Notes under the pieces: generated by a model
What the model saw: only the letters and a program-made list of their open reading frames with translations
The model's database searches: none
Told to the model about the DNA's origin: nothing
Part shown: in pieces, positions 11,360 through 23,530 of the stretch
How positions within the stretch are numbered: position 1 is the stretch's first letter
How the letters are laid out: each line of letters opens with the position of its first letter
Origin: Rhopalosiphum padi
Taxonomy: Eukaryota; Arthropoda; Insecta; Hemiptera; Aphididae
Direction: 5' to 3'
DNA: 64,000 nucleotides
Assembly: GCF_020882245.1 (NCBI RefSeq)
Contig: NC_083597.1
Coordinates: forward strand, 65,450,152 to 65,514,151
Position numbers and translations under genes: made by a program

Positions 11360-12840
11360 CCTTGAATACTTATATATTTTATACTAGTACACAAACATTT
11401 TATAAAGCGCATGCATTTATTTATTACTTAGATTTTGAGTTGCGAAGTAAACAAATATCTGTAAAGTATGATAATTACGAGCAATAAACTATTTAATTTA
11501 AACACTGGTCAACGGTGACTGGTCACAACTATCGGCCCCAAGTGTTTGACATCAATATTCAACTGATAATTGAGCTGATGACATTTAAATTTTGGGAATC
11601 GACGATTTTTAGACTTATGACTCATAAGCCATTAAATTATAGTTTCTTTAAATTTTGAAGACTTTTCGGTTGATTTAACTTTTTTTTTTATTTAATATTA
11701 TTAATTTTTGGACACAATCTTCTTTTTATATTGCTAAAGCGTTTAATAACACATATGCATTTATATTTATTTCTTCATAGATCATGATATAGAACAAATG
11801 TTTGTCAAGTATAATACTTGCTAATTATAACAGTGAGCATTCAAATATTATAATCAGTTGTCACCTCCTATTAGGTTCTAAGTGTTGGATATCAAAGGTT
11901 TTGATATTGAATTGATTAAATTTGCAGTTTTTCCTATCATACAATAATAAATTAACAACATAAATATTTGATAATTTGATATACTAATTTTACATAATAC
12001 ATTTATTGTTTTTATATATATATATATATATTTTATCAGAACAATATTTTTTTTTCTATTCCGATCATAATAATATCAAATAATATGTACAATTAAATTA
12101 TTATTATAAAATTAACTATTCAACAACTTTCTTATTATAAAATTATAATATTAATTTATTATGTTAAATGTTAATAATTTAAACTTCAAATAAAAATCTC
12201 GGATAATTACTATTGGTAATTATTTTATATAAATGTGTATTTGATTATAATTTATAAGTCTTTAATATAATAAATACATATTAAAAATGTAAAACAAATA
12301 TTTGGTATGGAAAAATAAACTCATAGTTTTAGAAAATATTAATTTTAACACTATAACAATAAGTTAACATTTTTTGAATACAGTTATAATTTTTAATTTA
12401 ATGTATAATAAAATAAGATACTTGTTTTGGAATCTGAACATAGTAATGAATATATTGATCTTAAAATGATGTGTTTTTTTTTAAATTTTTTTTTATTTTT
12501 GTGTCTGTCATCACGTTGTGGAGTAGTAATAGTGGTTTGATTTTTTTCTCCAGCTCCTCTTTGAAAAAGGAAATGATTCTAGTTGGTACTTTGGGGGTCA
12601 AATCTAAACGGGTCAGTTTTAACGACTCTTTTTATACAATACAATCAATAGCAGTAAATTTTTTTATTTATGTATCGTTTAAAATAATAATAGCATAAAT
12701 ATTTTAAAAATTAGTCCAAGTATAACACAAGCAAATTTTTTTCAGTCTAGTGGTTTATAAATTAACAAATACAGATGCAAAAATAATAAATATAAAGATA
12801 TTGTATATTTAAATTTTATTTACTATTTTATTTACTATTT
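11360..12840. other. AT-rich interval, no supportable gene
   Basis: There is no conserved motif. It contains a short TA repeat near 12,015-12,030 and a T-rich stretch near 12,470. A motif 'ctgtcatcac' with flanking poly-T recurs near 31,540 ('ccgtcatcac') and may be a small dispersed repeat. Confidence 0.35.
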
Positions 12841-13465
12841 AATTTTACCATGATCGTCAATAAGTATAATACCAATAGTTTAAATTATCGCATTTAAGGT
12901 ATATTTTAAATTTGAAATTAAATAATAATCATACCTAAAGTAATATTAGATTATACAATACGTTTAAAGGATAAAACTTATAAAATATAAATACTTACTG
13001 TTAAATCGAGTCCTTATAAAATTTCGTCTAGGTGTTGGATATTGTCGAGAAAATCATAGATTTGCTTACTGATGTATATTAAACAACTTAATTGTATTAA
13101 ACTAACATTTATAGTTAGATTGTTAGATATGTTTTTTGTGGGTACTCGTATTTATTATAACCAAACACGATTGTGGCTACTAGTTACATTTTATTTTAAA
13201 TGAATTTTCATTGTTTTCAACGCAATACGTACACAAATGTCTGCGTTCTATATAAAAACCTGTATACAAGAATAAATGTAGTATGTTATAAACAACGTGA
13301 AGCCGGCTCGTGGCTGGCAGGAAAGACTATTTTCGTCAGACACACGATCAAGTAAACATTATGTTGACGATGTACAATAATAATTTAAATAACAGGTTTT
13401 GAGCATTTAACGTGTACGTTTATAAGTAGATGTATTAGTTAGGTCAAGTATCGCAAATTATTATT
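12840..13465. repeat. Right copy of the duplicated block with a TATA motif
   Basis: This is the partner of 4,680-5,545, in the same orientation and about 7.9 kb apart. TATATAAAAA is at 13,249-13,258 in the same context. Differences are scattered substitutions and small indels, so the duplication is not recent to the point of identity. The downstream flanks diverge after 'aacaggtttt..catttaacg'. It is not clearly coding in either copy. Confidence 0.7.
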
Positions 13466-13611
13466 TATAACTCGTATTTGAATATGTTTCAGGAGAATGC
13501 CGTACGGAAATTCTAAAGATCAAAATTCATTTCAAATTCAAAGATAATAATAATTACGACTGCTTTCTACGTACTCGATTTCTACTCATACTACCTACGA
13601 ATAAGAACTAC

Positions 13612-13612
<1 letters not shown>

Positions 13613-13674
<62 letters not shown>
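13613..13674. repeat. (AC)n microsatellite, about 31 units
   Basis: This is an uninterrupted dinucleotide run read directly from the sequence. Confidence 0.98.
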
Positions 13675-13677
<3 letters not shown>

Positions 13678-13679
13678 TA

Positions 13680-15840
13680 ATAAATGCCAGTTTTTCATGA
13701 GGAATCTCGTTTAATTGTCTAAAATATTTTATAAAGTTTTTCGACATATACTTATATATGTTAGTTATAGTTAAAATATTTTTAAATCATTTTTAAAGAA
13801 GTTAATTATCTCATTCACTCAACGCTCGATTACTATTCAGTAGTTGAAAATAAAGATTATAAAATACAAATTAAGAGAATCTAAATTTACATCTTGTTTT
13901 CAAGCATTTAAAATTAGGTAGGTAATAATATTTAGGTGTGGATGCTCGGATGCCAAGGATTTGGAAACATATTAGTCACGCCGTTCAAAAACGTCTTTGG
14001 TCATCCCTTGTTTCTGACAGCACACGAGAAGTATTCACGCCTGGTGCCCCGTTATTACAAACATGTGCGAGTTTCTACATGACCTTAAAATGTAAATCGT
14101 CTGTTTCATCAGTGATAGAATATGTTTATTTAAATTAACTATTATCTACGCACGAAAACTTTATCGTTATTTATTTATTGTATTTAAACTGCTATACAAT
14201 TAATAGAATTATGATATGAAAGAATATTATTACAGTATTAAATATATAATCTTTAAAAATTGTTTTACCTTTTACATTAAAAAAAAATAGTTTCATATAT
14301 ATTTCGTCCAATACCTATACTTATACTCCAACACTCATACATTTTTAATATATAATTAAGTACTGATAGTTATCCTTATTGTCTATTTAAAGCTCAAGGG
14401 TTCAGAAACTTCTTGTTAGAATTCCGATTTATTTAAGCATTGACATTTAAAAAAAATAATTTCCTTAAAAAACTTTACAATAAAATAAGATAAGTCTTGT
14501 TTGAAAAAATATGTCCATCACCACAAGACAATAAATTACATAAAAATATCTAAGTAATTGAAAGTAAGATCCTTAAGTATAATTAAAAATTATATTTGTC
14601 TGTTTATCGCTTATTATATTATTTATGTTCATAATATTATGGACTTTAAGAGTCATGAACTCTTAACAATATTTTTTTTTTAATATTTAGACCAAATCAG
14701 GAGTCATTGAAGCAATAATCGTAATCCTTGTAGTCACTTCTTCAATTGTAACACGGCGTAACGTATAGGCAAAATAGGTACGTCCCTGTGCAGAAGACCG
14801 CCAATGGTGAAAATAAATATGTACCAATTATAAGCGATTGATTCAATAAAACGATAATAATATAATTTAATTAATAGTGATAACTGAAGATATGAAAAAA
14901 ATAAAGCGCAACTATTTGAAAAGGATTTAATTATTATTATTATTATAGTATTTTTTTGTATTTTCATTGTCTCTAAAATAGTAGAATATTGTTATTTGCT
15001 TCCCTCATTATTATTACTTCTTAACTGCTCCAAAAAGTGAGGACAGAATAAATACAAACACTAACCAACTTGCATATTATATGCGAATTCAAATAAAATA
15101 TTAATATTTCTGTTATTAATACGATTAATATTACGAGGATTATTATGGTTTATTGTTATTTTTTTCATTTAAAGGGGAGTGAAAAATGTATTACATTATT
15201 ATACATTTATATGTATAAATATAGTCAAATTATAAAATGAAATCAAGGTTTCTATTCTTATTTGATAAATCAAATCATTATTCCTTTGGGGAAAACCCCT
15301 AGAACCCCCACCCCCACCCCACCCGATCCGGTGTAATTGATTAATTCTTTATAAAATAAATCATAAAATAATTCAGTTAAAATGTCTTAATTTTCTTAAA
15401 CTGTATCAATATTGAAAAGACAAATATTAATTGTAACTTTAAGTATTTATAATAATGGTGACATCAAAGCGTTACAGTTATAGCAAATTTTAGTAATTAA
15501 ATTGTACTATTAAAAAAAACCATAAACTTATTAAACTAATATTATTATTAATATATATAAATATGCCTTCAGCTAAAGTTTTTAATTGATTTCCATGGTC
15601 AGCAGAAAATAAGACATACGCAGAAACTACCAATAACAAAAATATTCACACAAAACTCACTTCTAACATCTTTAACATTTATTTTTTTAGCTCAAAACTT
15701 ATTAATCAGTCTTCCTCTTATATTTTAATACTAAATAGTTTATTCAAAAATAAGATGTAAATTTATTTAATATAAATAAATAAATAGCAATACAATTAAT
15801 AAACTGTATATTTCAAAAATGAAACGGACAATCTTCATTA
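13680..15840. other. AT-rich interval with a C-rich tract
   Basis: Apart from the exon-like piece at 13,934-14,138, no gene is supportable. At 15,296-15,325 a tract of four or more C-runs (CCCC-N5-CCCCC-A-CCCCC-A-CCCC) means the minus strand has a G-quadruplex-type motif. Confidence 0.4.
13934..14138 (+). other. Unassigned exon-like open segment
   Basis: After a possible acceptor (tatttag|G, about 13,935) the sequence is GC-richer than its surroundings and open in two plus frames for more than 140 bases. One frame contains WKHISHAVQKRLWSSLV, the other FGNILVTPFKNVFGHP. I recognise neither. It lies about 0.7 kb downstream of the duplicated TATA block, so it could be part of a transcript from there; that is conjecture. 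Confidence 0.2.
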
Positions 15841-16545
15841 GTTTCACGTAAACCGTTCGGGCCAGACAAGACTAGAGCGCGTCAGCTAGTCGGTTTCACC
15901 AGAGTCCGATCGTTTTCGCGCCTTCGCCGCCGTCGACGGTGAATTTTCGTTGCGTTCTTTCGTGACCGAGTAAGTATCATACCCTTTGGTTACACATCGC
16001 ACGATACGCACTTAACGTAATTTAAAAAAAACTTGTGTGATTAATGTCACGTGTTTTATTGTTTTATGGCGCCGTGTAAGTGTAGTAGGTACGTTTGGTC
16101 GACATTTTACACCACTCACGGCTGTTTTATATTGTCGTCCGTTGTGCCGTTGTGTAGACAACCGACACCTATATGAGTTTTCGAACGAGGCAAGTGAACA
16201 ACGCTCTGTCGCGTAATCCGTTGACGGGCATTTTGTGTGTTGCAGCCATCATTGGTCATTTCGCTACTCGATACCTTTATGTGCGTCACTTCCCGCAGCA
16301 TTGTCTTTGTTATTGTTCATGTACGAATATGGGACATACGCGTCATTGGACACCCGTCGTGGCTTCTTCCGTTTATCTTGTGCTGGTTTTTAATTATAAC
16401 CACCGTGTATTTAATTTTGATAACGCGACATTAAATTTTTGGCACGTCGTATGGTACAACGCGTTTCGACCCGGAGTAGAACAAGTACCAGGTCAGACGT
16501 ATCACCGCCCGTTTTTGTATTATTTATATTATCATACGACTGTTG
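15840..16545 (+). promoter_or_regulatory. Orphan CpG-rich promoter / non-coding first exon
   Basis: Within AT-rich surroundings this block is sharply GC- and CpG-rich (e.g. 'cgttttcgcgccttcgccgc' near 15,912). A strong splice donor, ACCGA|GTAAGTATC, lies at 15,969/15,970 on the plus strand, giving a likely 5' exon of roughly 15,880-15,969. No coding exon to receive it is identified; the nearest plus-strand gene (17,773) has its own TATA-like motif. The 153-aa open frame at 16,173-16,634 ends in translated TA repeat and has no recognisable domain, so I do not call it. It could be a lncRNA promoter or a distal alternative promoter. Confidence 0.45.
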
Positions 16546-16561
16546 TTATCAACATCGTTTA

Positions 16562-16563
<2 letters not shown>

Positions 16564-16591
<28 letters not shown>
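16564..16591. repeat. (TA)n microsatellite
   Basis: This is a pure TA run at the edge of the CpG-rich block. Confidence 0.95.
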
Positions 16592-16595
<4 letters not shown>

Positions 16596-17424
16596 TGTAA
16601 TATTAATATAATTGTCGACGTCCGTGACATTTAATGATTAAAACAATATTGATTTTTTATTATAATTTTGCGTTATAACTAACATGGTTTTAAGTCACTG
16701 TAATAAACCAATTTAATTAACGATTTGGTTCGATGTACAAAATAAATGTTATACAATACACTTTACGGATATATATTAATGTGAGACTGCTAGTTGACAA
16801 AATGGATGCCCTATTGAAAGAACATTAACAGAGTTCATGATTATATTTTATAAACACTCTGAACTTCAATACAAATTTCTGAAAAAAATTATTCTTAGGT
16901 CCTCATGTCCCCTCTCCTAACTAAATGCCATACCTGCTATAACCTCGTGGGCACCATTTTATTTACACTTAATAACAATTTGCTTATAGAATATATATTT
17001 ATAATATGATTATAAATAATTGGAACGATACGTCGATTCGAGTGAACCCAGTTATGTGATTTACAACACAACAGATATGACTACTTTACTGTTTCACATT
17101 CTTTAAATTTGCATTTTATCGTAAGATTCGCATATTATTATAGGTAAATATACAGCAAATAGGTCGTGAGAAATTACTTAAGTAGGTTTTATATCGTAAG
17201 ATATTCAAACGTGAACGAACTAAACCGGTTATAATAAATAAAAAAGATCGTAAGTAATTGATTATTATTGTTGTTGCCTCAGTTTGGATGGACCGGAACC
17301 CTATTATAGGTTATATAGCATATGTACATAGTGCGTAGCAACACAGCGCTGACGCATCAACCGTTTCGCCTAAGTTTGCATGTATACGCGAATTCTGATT
17401 CGATTGGAGAAAGGCCCATCGAAA

Positions 17425-17475
17425 ATTTTTTTTTATAAATATGAGTACTGAGTATACACTTAACTTAGTGTCGTG
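17425..17475 (+). promoter_or_regulatory. TATA-like core promoter of the 17.8 kb secreted gene
   Basis: TATAAATATGAGTACTGAG is followed about 30 bases later by 'cttaacttagtgtcg'. The 24.5 kb paralogue has a matching arrangement (TATAAATATAAGTAC..., then 'cttttagtgtcg') at 24,002-24,042. Conservation of the pair across paralogues supports promoter function. It implies a 5' UTR of about 300 bases. Confidence 0.45.
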
Positions 17476-17772
17476 GTTAGAACAGCATACTATACATATA
17501 TATGCTGTAGTGTTAAGCCTTTTAACATCTTGACTGCCGTGTGTTCGTTTTTTATGACTTCAGACTTTCGTTTACGTGTACTATATTTCACAGCGATCAA
17601 AAACGGAGTGTAATTTAATATAATATAATTAAGTCGTTTAAATAAAATATATCTTGAAGTGCGCATCGTGTAAATAATATAAAAAAGGTACTACCTACGT
17701 AGACGCGTAGTATTATTTTCCGTTTCGACGTATTTTTATATAATATAATAGAAAATATATACATCATAAATC

Positions 17773-18408
17773 ATGGGTTTTATAGACAAATCGGTCTCGT
17801 TTTCTATTGTGTTTTTAATCAACTGCATACTTTCCGTAAGATCTGACAACTGTCAACCTCTCATCAATTTGATCACCAACAATGAATTGTACCTTCTAAA
17901 CTCAACGGAAGTAGTAGCGTTTTTCCCAATCGATTTCAAATTCGTAACGACCAGCTATGGTGGCGTCGCTTGCTCGAGCGGTAACTGCAGTACTACAAAC
18001 GAAGTAATGTACAAGAACGAACGAATAAAATCGCTTTCTAACACAAATTTGGCAATAACTGATGAAGAATTGTCCGAAGCTATTTACTTCAGTTTGACTA
18101 CTGACACGCAGTTGTTTGATATTATAAGCGTTTTCCCCAACAGATTTGTGACGAAATCACGCACCGACAAAAATACCTTTTTGGTTTACTCGACAGTTTT
18201 TGGTATTGATATCGATATCCCAAATCCGGGATGTGACAAATCAAAGTTTCAATACAGATCGAAAATAGCGAAAATAAAAGGACTTGTGTGTGCGGTTAAT
18301 TTCCAATCTGGCATCAGATTTAGACTTGATTGTGGCGATATCACATTATATTTAAATGCAGTAGATGAGAATTCTAATCTTGACCTTGATTCAAAATGCG
18401 AACCTTAA
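17773..18408 (+). CDS. Small secreted protein, family of unknown function (211 aa)
   Basis: This is a single-exon ORF. Residues 1-24 form a signal peptide (basic start, then SIVFLINCIL, cleavage probably near VRS|DN), so the product should enter the secretory pathway. The mature part has Cys at 27, 67, 72, 154, 173, 187 and 209, an acidic 'ITDEELSEAIY' motif at about 95-105, and a C-terminal Cys-rich half (GLVCAV, LDCGD, SKCE). No transmembrane segment follows the signal. It aligns along its full length with the 24.5 kb gene and with the broken copy at 7.5-8.1 kb. Size, secretion and local duplication resemble insect salivary or other secreted proteins under rapid turnover, but I recognise no named family and assign no function. 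Base composition is clearly less AT-rich than the 24.5 kb copy. The 3' flank has poly(A)-type signals near 18,795 and 19,590. Confidence 0.85.
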   Translation: MGFIDKSVSFSIVFLINCILSVRSDNCQPLINLITNNELYLLNSTEVVAFFPIDFKFVTTSYGGVACSSGNCSTTNEVMYKNERIKSLSNTNLAITDEELSEAIYFSLTTDTQLFDIISVFPNRFVTKSRTDKNTFLVYSTVFGIDIDIPNPGCDKSKFQYRSKIAKIKGLVCAVNFQSGIRFRLDCGDITLYLNAVDENSNLDLDSKCEP

Positions 18409-18559
18409 AAAAAACAAAATATTTTTCATAATAATTTCACTTTCAATTAACGAATATATACAACTACAGTGATGTCAGATAAGCATTATTTTTTATTTTT
18501 GTGATCGTTAATAAAATACGTCGATCATGATGTCAAACAATGCTTTTAATGTCAAACTT

Positions 18560-19620
18560 AAAACAAATCCTAATTATTTTTAAAAAAAATGACTTATAAT
18601 TGTTTTTAAATAACAACATTATTATTATAGTACAACACTCATTGTTATTTTTAATTTTTAATAAGTATTCGATATTTTTTTATAATTTATAAACAACATA
18701 AAATGTTTTTATTTGTGTTAGGTAATACGTTATATTATAAGTTTAGGTATATTTTATGCTGTAAATATTATTTAATATCATTCAATTTATAACAAAAATA
18801 AAAATAAAGGTACTTATGTAAAATTGATATTTTAATAGAAATAATTATTATAATACAACTCTGATATGGATCACATCACACACACGAACTTCCAATGTTA
18901 TCTCAAGCTTTAAACCGTTAATGCCAAGAACTTGGAACCTAATAAAGCGTGACCAATAACTATATTTAAAGCTTTAATTGTATAATAATACAATAGACAT
19001 TGGTTAATATATTGTTTGTATGGAAATCGAATTCGTGGAAAATATAATAATATTAATAATATTATACTTTGACTTAATCGTATGGCTGCACAAGAAACTC
19101 TACGAATGTATTATAAACTAATACACATATCATAATTCATAATAATATGTACCAGCTTAATATTATATATCATTTTATTTAATAAAATAATGAATAGTGA
19201 TGAATAAATGTTAATTATGAAAGAATACCGGTCGAATTAATCAAATCTATTTACCAATATGTATTATATTATATCTGTAATATAATATGAATAAAATAAA
19301 ATTCATAAATAAACCGTCAGTGGTGGATAATATAAATATAGATAACATCGCATAACCTATTTAGATCCACCGTGAAAATGTATATTAATTCCAGTACATC
19401 AAAGTTTCAAAAAAAACCACAGGTCGTACAAAATAGATGTATATGTATTTATTTATAATTTTATATCAATAAAATAAAATTAGTATATTATATAGTATGT
19501 TTTTTTTTTTAGTATGTATTGTAATATTATTTTATATTCTAAGTGTATAATTACTATAACTATTTATATTTAAACATATTGTATGAAATAAAATGAAAAA
19601 TAAAAGTGTTTAAGCATGTT
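18560..19620 (+). repeat. Duplicated 3' flank of the 17.8 kb secreted gene
   Basis: This segment aligns with 1-275 and with 25,700-26,800. A recognisable core is 'tctcaagctttaaaccg...acttggaacctaataaagcgtgacc' near 18,900-18,950, matching 'acttggaacctaatagagcg' near 26,093 and a second time near 26,387. Because the flank is shared, the unit of duplication was larger than the coding sequence. Confidence 0.6.
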
Positions 19621-19777
19621 TTAAATTACAAAATATCAGATTTTGAGAATTATTTAAGAAAAAAGAGGATGGTCAAGGTTGGTAATTCATTGTACATAAT
19701 AAAAAGTACACCATTGTCCATTAAACATAATATATTATTATACTTTAATTTAATGTGATCACTGATTATAGATTATA

Positions 19778-21858
19778 TCCCACATAGCAAAATAACATTT
19801 TCAAAATATTTAAAAACAAAATTAAAATATTTTATTTAGTTCACCACAATATTTTAAAATATTGTGAAAACATTTAGACAACATTTTTTGGCAGGAGAAA
19901 AAACGTTTTTACAATATTGTAGCAAAATGTTTTCAAAATGTTTGATTTTATATATTTTCAAAATATATGGGACATAATATTTTTAAAATAATCAAATTCA
20001 CACATTTTCAAAATAATTACCATCAAATATTACTAAAATATTTTATAAAAATATTTTAAAAAATGTTTGTAACCAAATATTTCTTATATAATTAATTAAA
20101 TATCGGATAAGCCGGATCGCAGACAATGTGAGCGCATAGGTGAAATTGTATATAATATATATTATATTGATAATACAATATTTTTTTACACAAATAGAAA
20201 CTTTATATTATACATGGTTGTAAATTTAAATGTGTATTTATTGTATTATAATTTATACACAATAATGAATTTAAATAATTTTAAAATAAAACATTTTTCG
20301 TGAAAAAAATCGAAAAAAACCTGGGCAGCCGTGTAAACTAATGCGCCGCCGTCAGATCCGCCGGAGCAGGTTTCGAACCTGCCTACTTAGTCATGACAAC
20401 CTACGCCTACAGTATTGTCTACATTGTGATACAAATCTTAAGCATTTAACCCATTTCGGAACGGCTAACAATTTCGCCTTAAACATAATTTTTATTTATG
20501 CATAACAATACCTCAAATCGCACACAATTTATTATTAAGTGTGTTTTGAACGCATTCATCTTCAATACCCATTTATATTATTATAATTATATATTATTAT
20601 TATTCGTACCACGTATGATATATTTTTAAACTGTTAATAAACAAATATACTTTAATTCCGATTTTTGCGTTACAAATTGTTAAAAATTAGGTACTATTAT
20701 TATCTAAAAAGGTTTGAGGTCGACATTTTGAATTCGGGGTGCCAGACTGACGGACCTATCAAAAACGGATATTTATTGATCTAATAAGTGACATATAATT
20801 AATTTATAGTCATTGACATGATGTTTACTGGGTAGATAATCATTTTTTAAGTTCAGGTGGAAATTATTAAATTCAGTAAACGAAGATTTATAAAAAACAA
20901 CTGTTCGTTTTAAACTGTAATAGTATTTATATTTGTATATTAATTATTTTATATATATTGATAAATATATTATTATATGTGTTTGTAACAAAATAGATAA
21001 GTACAATTATGTTCTAAAGTTTTGGAAACTCGCACAAACATGACTCCGTTTATCATAAATTCATAATTGTTAATAATTTAATACTATTATATATTTAAAA
21101 TAATACGTGACTGACTAATTGACTGACCAGTGACTGATTATCTACGCTTATAATAACTCAAAACACTGAATGAACCATCTAAAATTTGGCATACATCAAC
21201 CTTATTAATTATTAATATGATATAGGCATTCGCCGAGAAAGAATTTTAAAAAATTCAATTACTCTATAAAAGATTAAAAGAGGGAAAACAAATTTTTGGC
21301 AAGGGCATCGCCACGTCGTTATAGGCATATCTAGTGTTATATTATATTAATATATTATATAATGTATTTATGTATGTCTAATATATCTATTGTTTATAAA
21401 AGTATAAATACGATAAGCGGACAAAAAAATCCCCCATATTTGTGTGAATTTTAAAGTATATGGTGATTGAATATTTTGAAGATATTTTATGAAAAATTAT
21501 ATTATAATATTTGACACTTATCGTTTTGAAAAGGTTTTAATAATATTTTATTTCAAATATATAGTGATCAAATATTTTAAAGATATTTTAAGATACATTA
21601 AAATATAATATTTGATACACAATATATACAAAATGTTTTAGTTACATTTTATTTCAAATATATGGTGGCAGAATATTTTGAAGATATTTTATGAAAAATT
21701 ATATTATAATATTTGATACAAATCGTTTTGAAAAGGTTTTAATAATATTTCATTTCAAATATTTGGTCACCAAATATTTTGAAGCTAATTCAACAATATT
21801 TTCATTAAAATATTTGTCAGGAAACCTTCTAATAATATTTTCAATTTGCTATGTGGGA
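19778..21858. mobile_element. 2.1 kb non-autonomous TIR element with internal AT repeats
   Basis: Ends are TCCCACATAGCAAA (left) and its exact inverse TTTGCTATGTGGGA (right), flanked by TA on each side. The interior has no transposase ORF. Its right half carries repeated units such as 'atattttgaagatatttta' and 'ttatattataatatttga' (about 21,455, 21,560 and 21,665), and the left half has related 'caaaatatttt' motifs. The TA target site suggests a Tc1/mariner-type mobiliser, but the ends do not match one I know. It separates two units of the secreted-gene cluster. Confidence 0.7.
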
Positions 21859-22004
21859 TAGTACTTAATACCTTATTGCTGTTAGTTTGGGCTTATTGTA
21901 CTTCGTGATAAAATAAGCAGAATAAAATATGTTGTATATATGTTATGTTGTTTGAACAATTATTATATTAGGAGGATATCATTAAAAGCATATTATGTTA
22001 TTGT

Positions 22005-22158
22005 CTAGGCTCTAGATAATATTCTTACCTTTAAATTTGATGTAAATTTACTCCAATATTAAAGCTAACATCACAAAATGTATTCTGCTGAACGAAATTT
22101 TGTTATGATGTACGTTAGTAAGACAGAGACAACACATGTGAGTATGGCGTCTTCTTAA
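22005..22158. mobile_element. Half copy of the TTAA foldback MITE
   Basis: It matches the right arm of the complete element at 54,335-54,758: 'ctagataatattcttacctt' through 'acatcacaaaatg' to 'gcgtcttc' and a terminal TTAA. The left arm is absent. Confidence 0.65.
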
Positions 22159-22849
22159 TAGATATTTCGTATAACATCTCATACAATTTCTATACCTACC
22201 AAAACAGATTCATTATAAATATTATTCATAATAGTTAATAGTAATACAGTATATTATTTTTATTACGATCTGTACAGTAAGTATATTGTTTGTTAATGGT
22301 AAACTTGTGGGCCAATTAATGTGAATTTGTGTCTTACATGTATTTATTATTGTTATTTATGGTATCTACCTATAATATTTTAAGTGCATATCATAATATT
22401 TTCTATTTAAAAAGTAAAAACTTATTATGTATGTTTTTCAAAATTTACTCAATACAATTAAGTATAAACAAAAAAGTGTTGAATCGTCATAAACAATTGA
22501 TATTATTATTTATTACTAATTATGTAAAACTTTAAAACAAAGATTACATGATTATTACTTGAAATTCACTTTATATTTATTCTCATATCTATTATTATAA
22601 ACTAATTCCAAAGAAAACTTAGATGAAAATCTTATTTTTATTAAAAATTTACTAAGATTTTATGAAATTGACTTGGATGAATTAAATATAGAAGTGAAAT
22701 GCCGTTAATTTTATTTGGTTTACTATCTAGTTTATAATAAAACTGAACGATTAAAATTAAATAAAGTGTTTAAGTTCATGATATCAATAGACGTGGTTTC
22801 TGCATATCCAATTAATGTATTTACTTTGTTTAAACCAGGCGCGCGTATA

Positions 22850-23530
22850 CGGAAAAAGAAGTAGTTTTTTTGGAAAAATGTCTAAATTCGCGTCATATGT
22901 TATTAGCAAGGCGTCACAATTCTTTGAAATGACAAACACAGATGCATTGTGTACGGGCAACAAAGTGTAAAGGACAACTAATAAAAATAAAATATACTTA
23001 AAGTATTCTATTTTCAGTCATTAACAACTTGAATACGATTATTTAAAAAAAAAATTGAATAGAAGAATATTTACCGAAAATTACTTCGTGTCGAAAGTTA
23101 TTAATTTATTGTTATAAATAGCAACCGATTCGAGTGGACCCCTAGGTTAGGTTAGATTAACCTAACTTAATTCTATGTACGTTATATATTATAATACTCC
23201 AGTAGCGACCAGATTTTTGTTTTAAAAATAAATTAATTGTATAAATTTATATTTTATCGCCTAAGAAAGTGAGTAATTAAATAATTAAAACTAAATACGA
23301 CATTTAACAAAATAATAATACAAATCTTTATTTTTTGTATTCGTCTCTATTCAATATACATAAATCACTATCATTAATATCACTCTAAACGCTTAGTTTA
23401 CTTGGCAGTTGGCAAACAAATGTAAGAAATATGCATTATGAGTAGGTCCTACCTACCGAAGAGTAGGTACTCATACGCAGTCATACCTATTAGGATGGTT
23501 ACTATCTAGTTATATGTATTAATTTTGAAA
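22850..23530 (+). repeat. Duplicated 5' flank of the 24.5 kb secreted gene
   Basis: It aligns with 28,860-29,345: 'gaatatttaccgaaaattac' against 'aatacttaccaaaaattac', then 'ttttatcgcctaa', 'acatttaacaaaataataat', a 'tttacttggcagttgg' motif and 'ggttactatct'. At 23,131-23,165 it also shares 'cgattcgagtg' with 17,034, the flank of the 17.8 kb gene. Confidence 0.6.

Noticed and set aside
16173..16634. 153-aa plus-strand open frame in the CpG-rich block
   Set aside because: It ends in translated TA repeat, overlaps opposite and alternate frames of similar length and has no recognisable domain. CpG-rich DNA has few stop codons by chance.
20340..20425. tRNA-like T-arm on the minus strand (GCAGGTTCGAAACCTGC) suggesting a tRNA gene
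   Set aside because: Only a T-arm or B-box-like element is present. The acceptor stem has no partner at the required distance and I cannot find a D-arm or anticodon arm. At best it is a decayed tRNA-derived SINE inside the 2.1 kb element.
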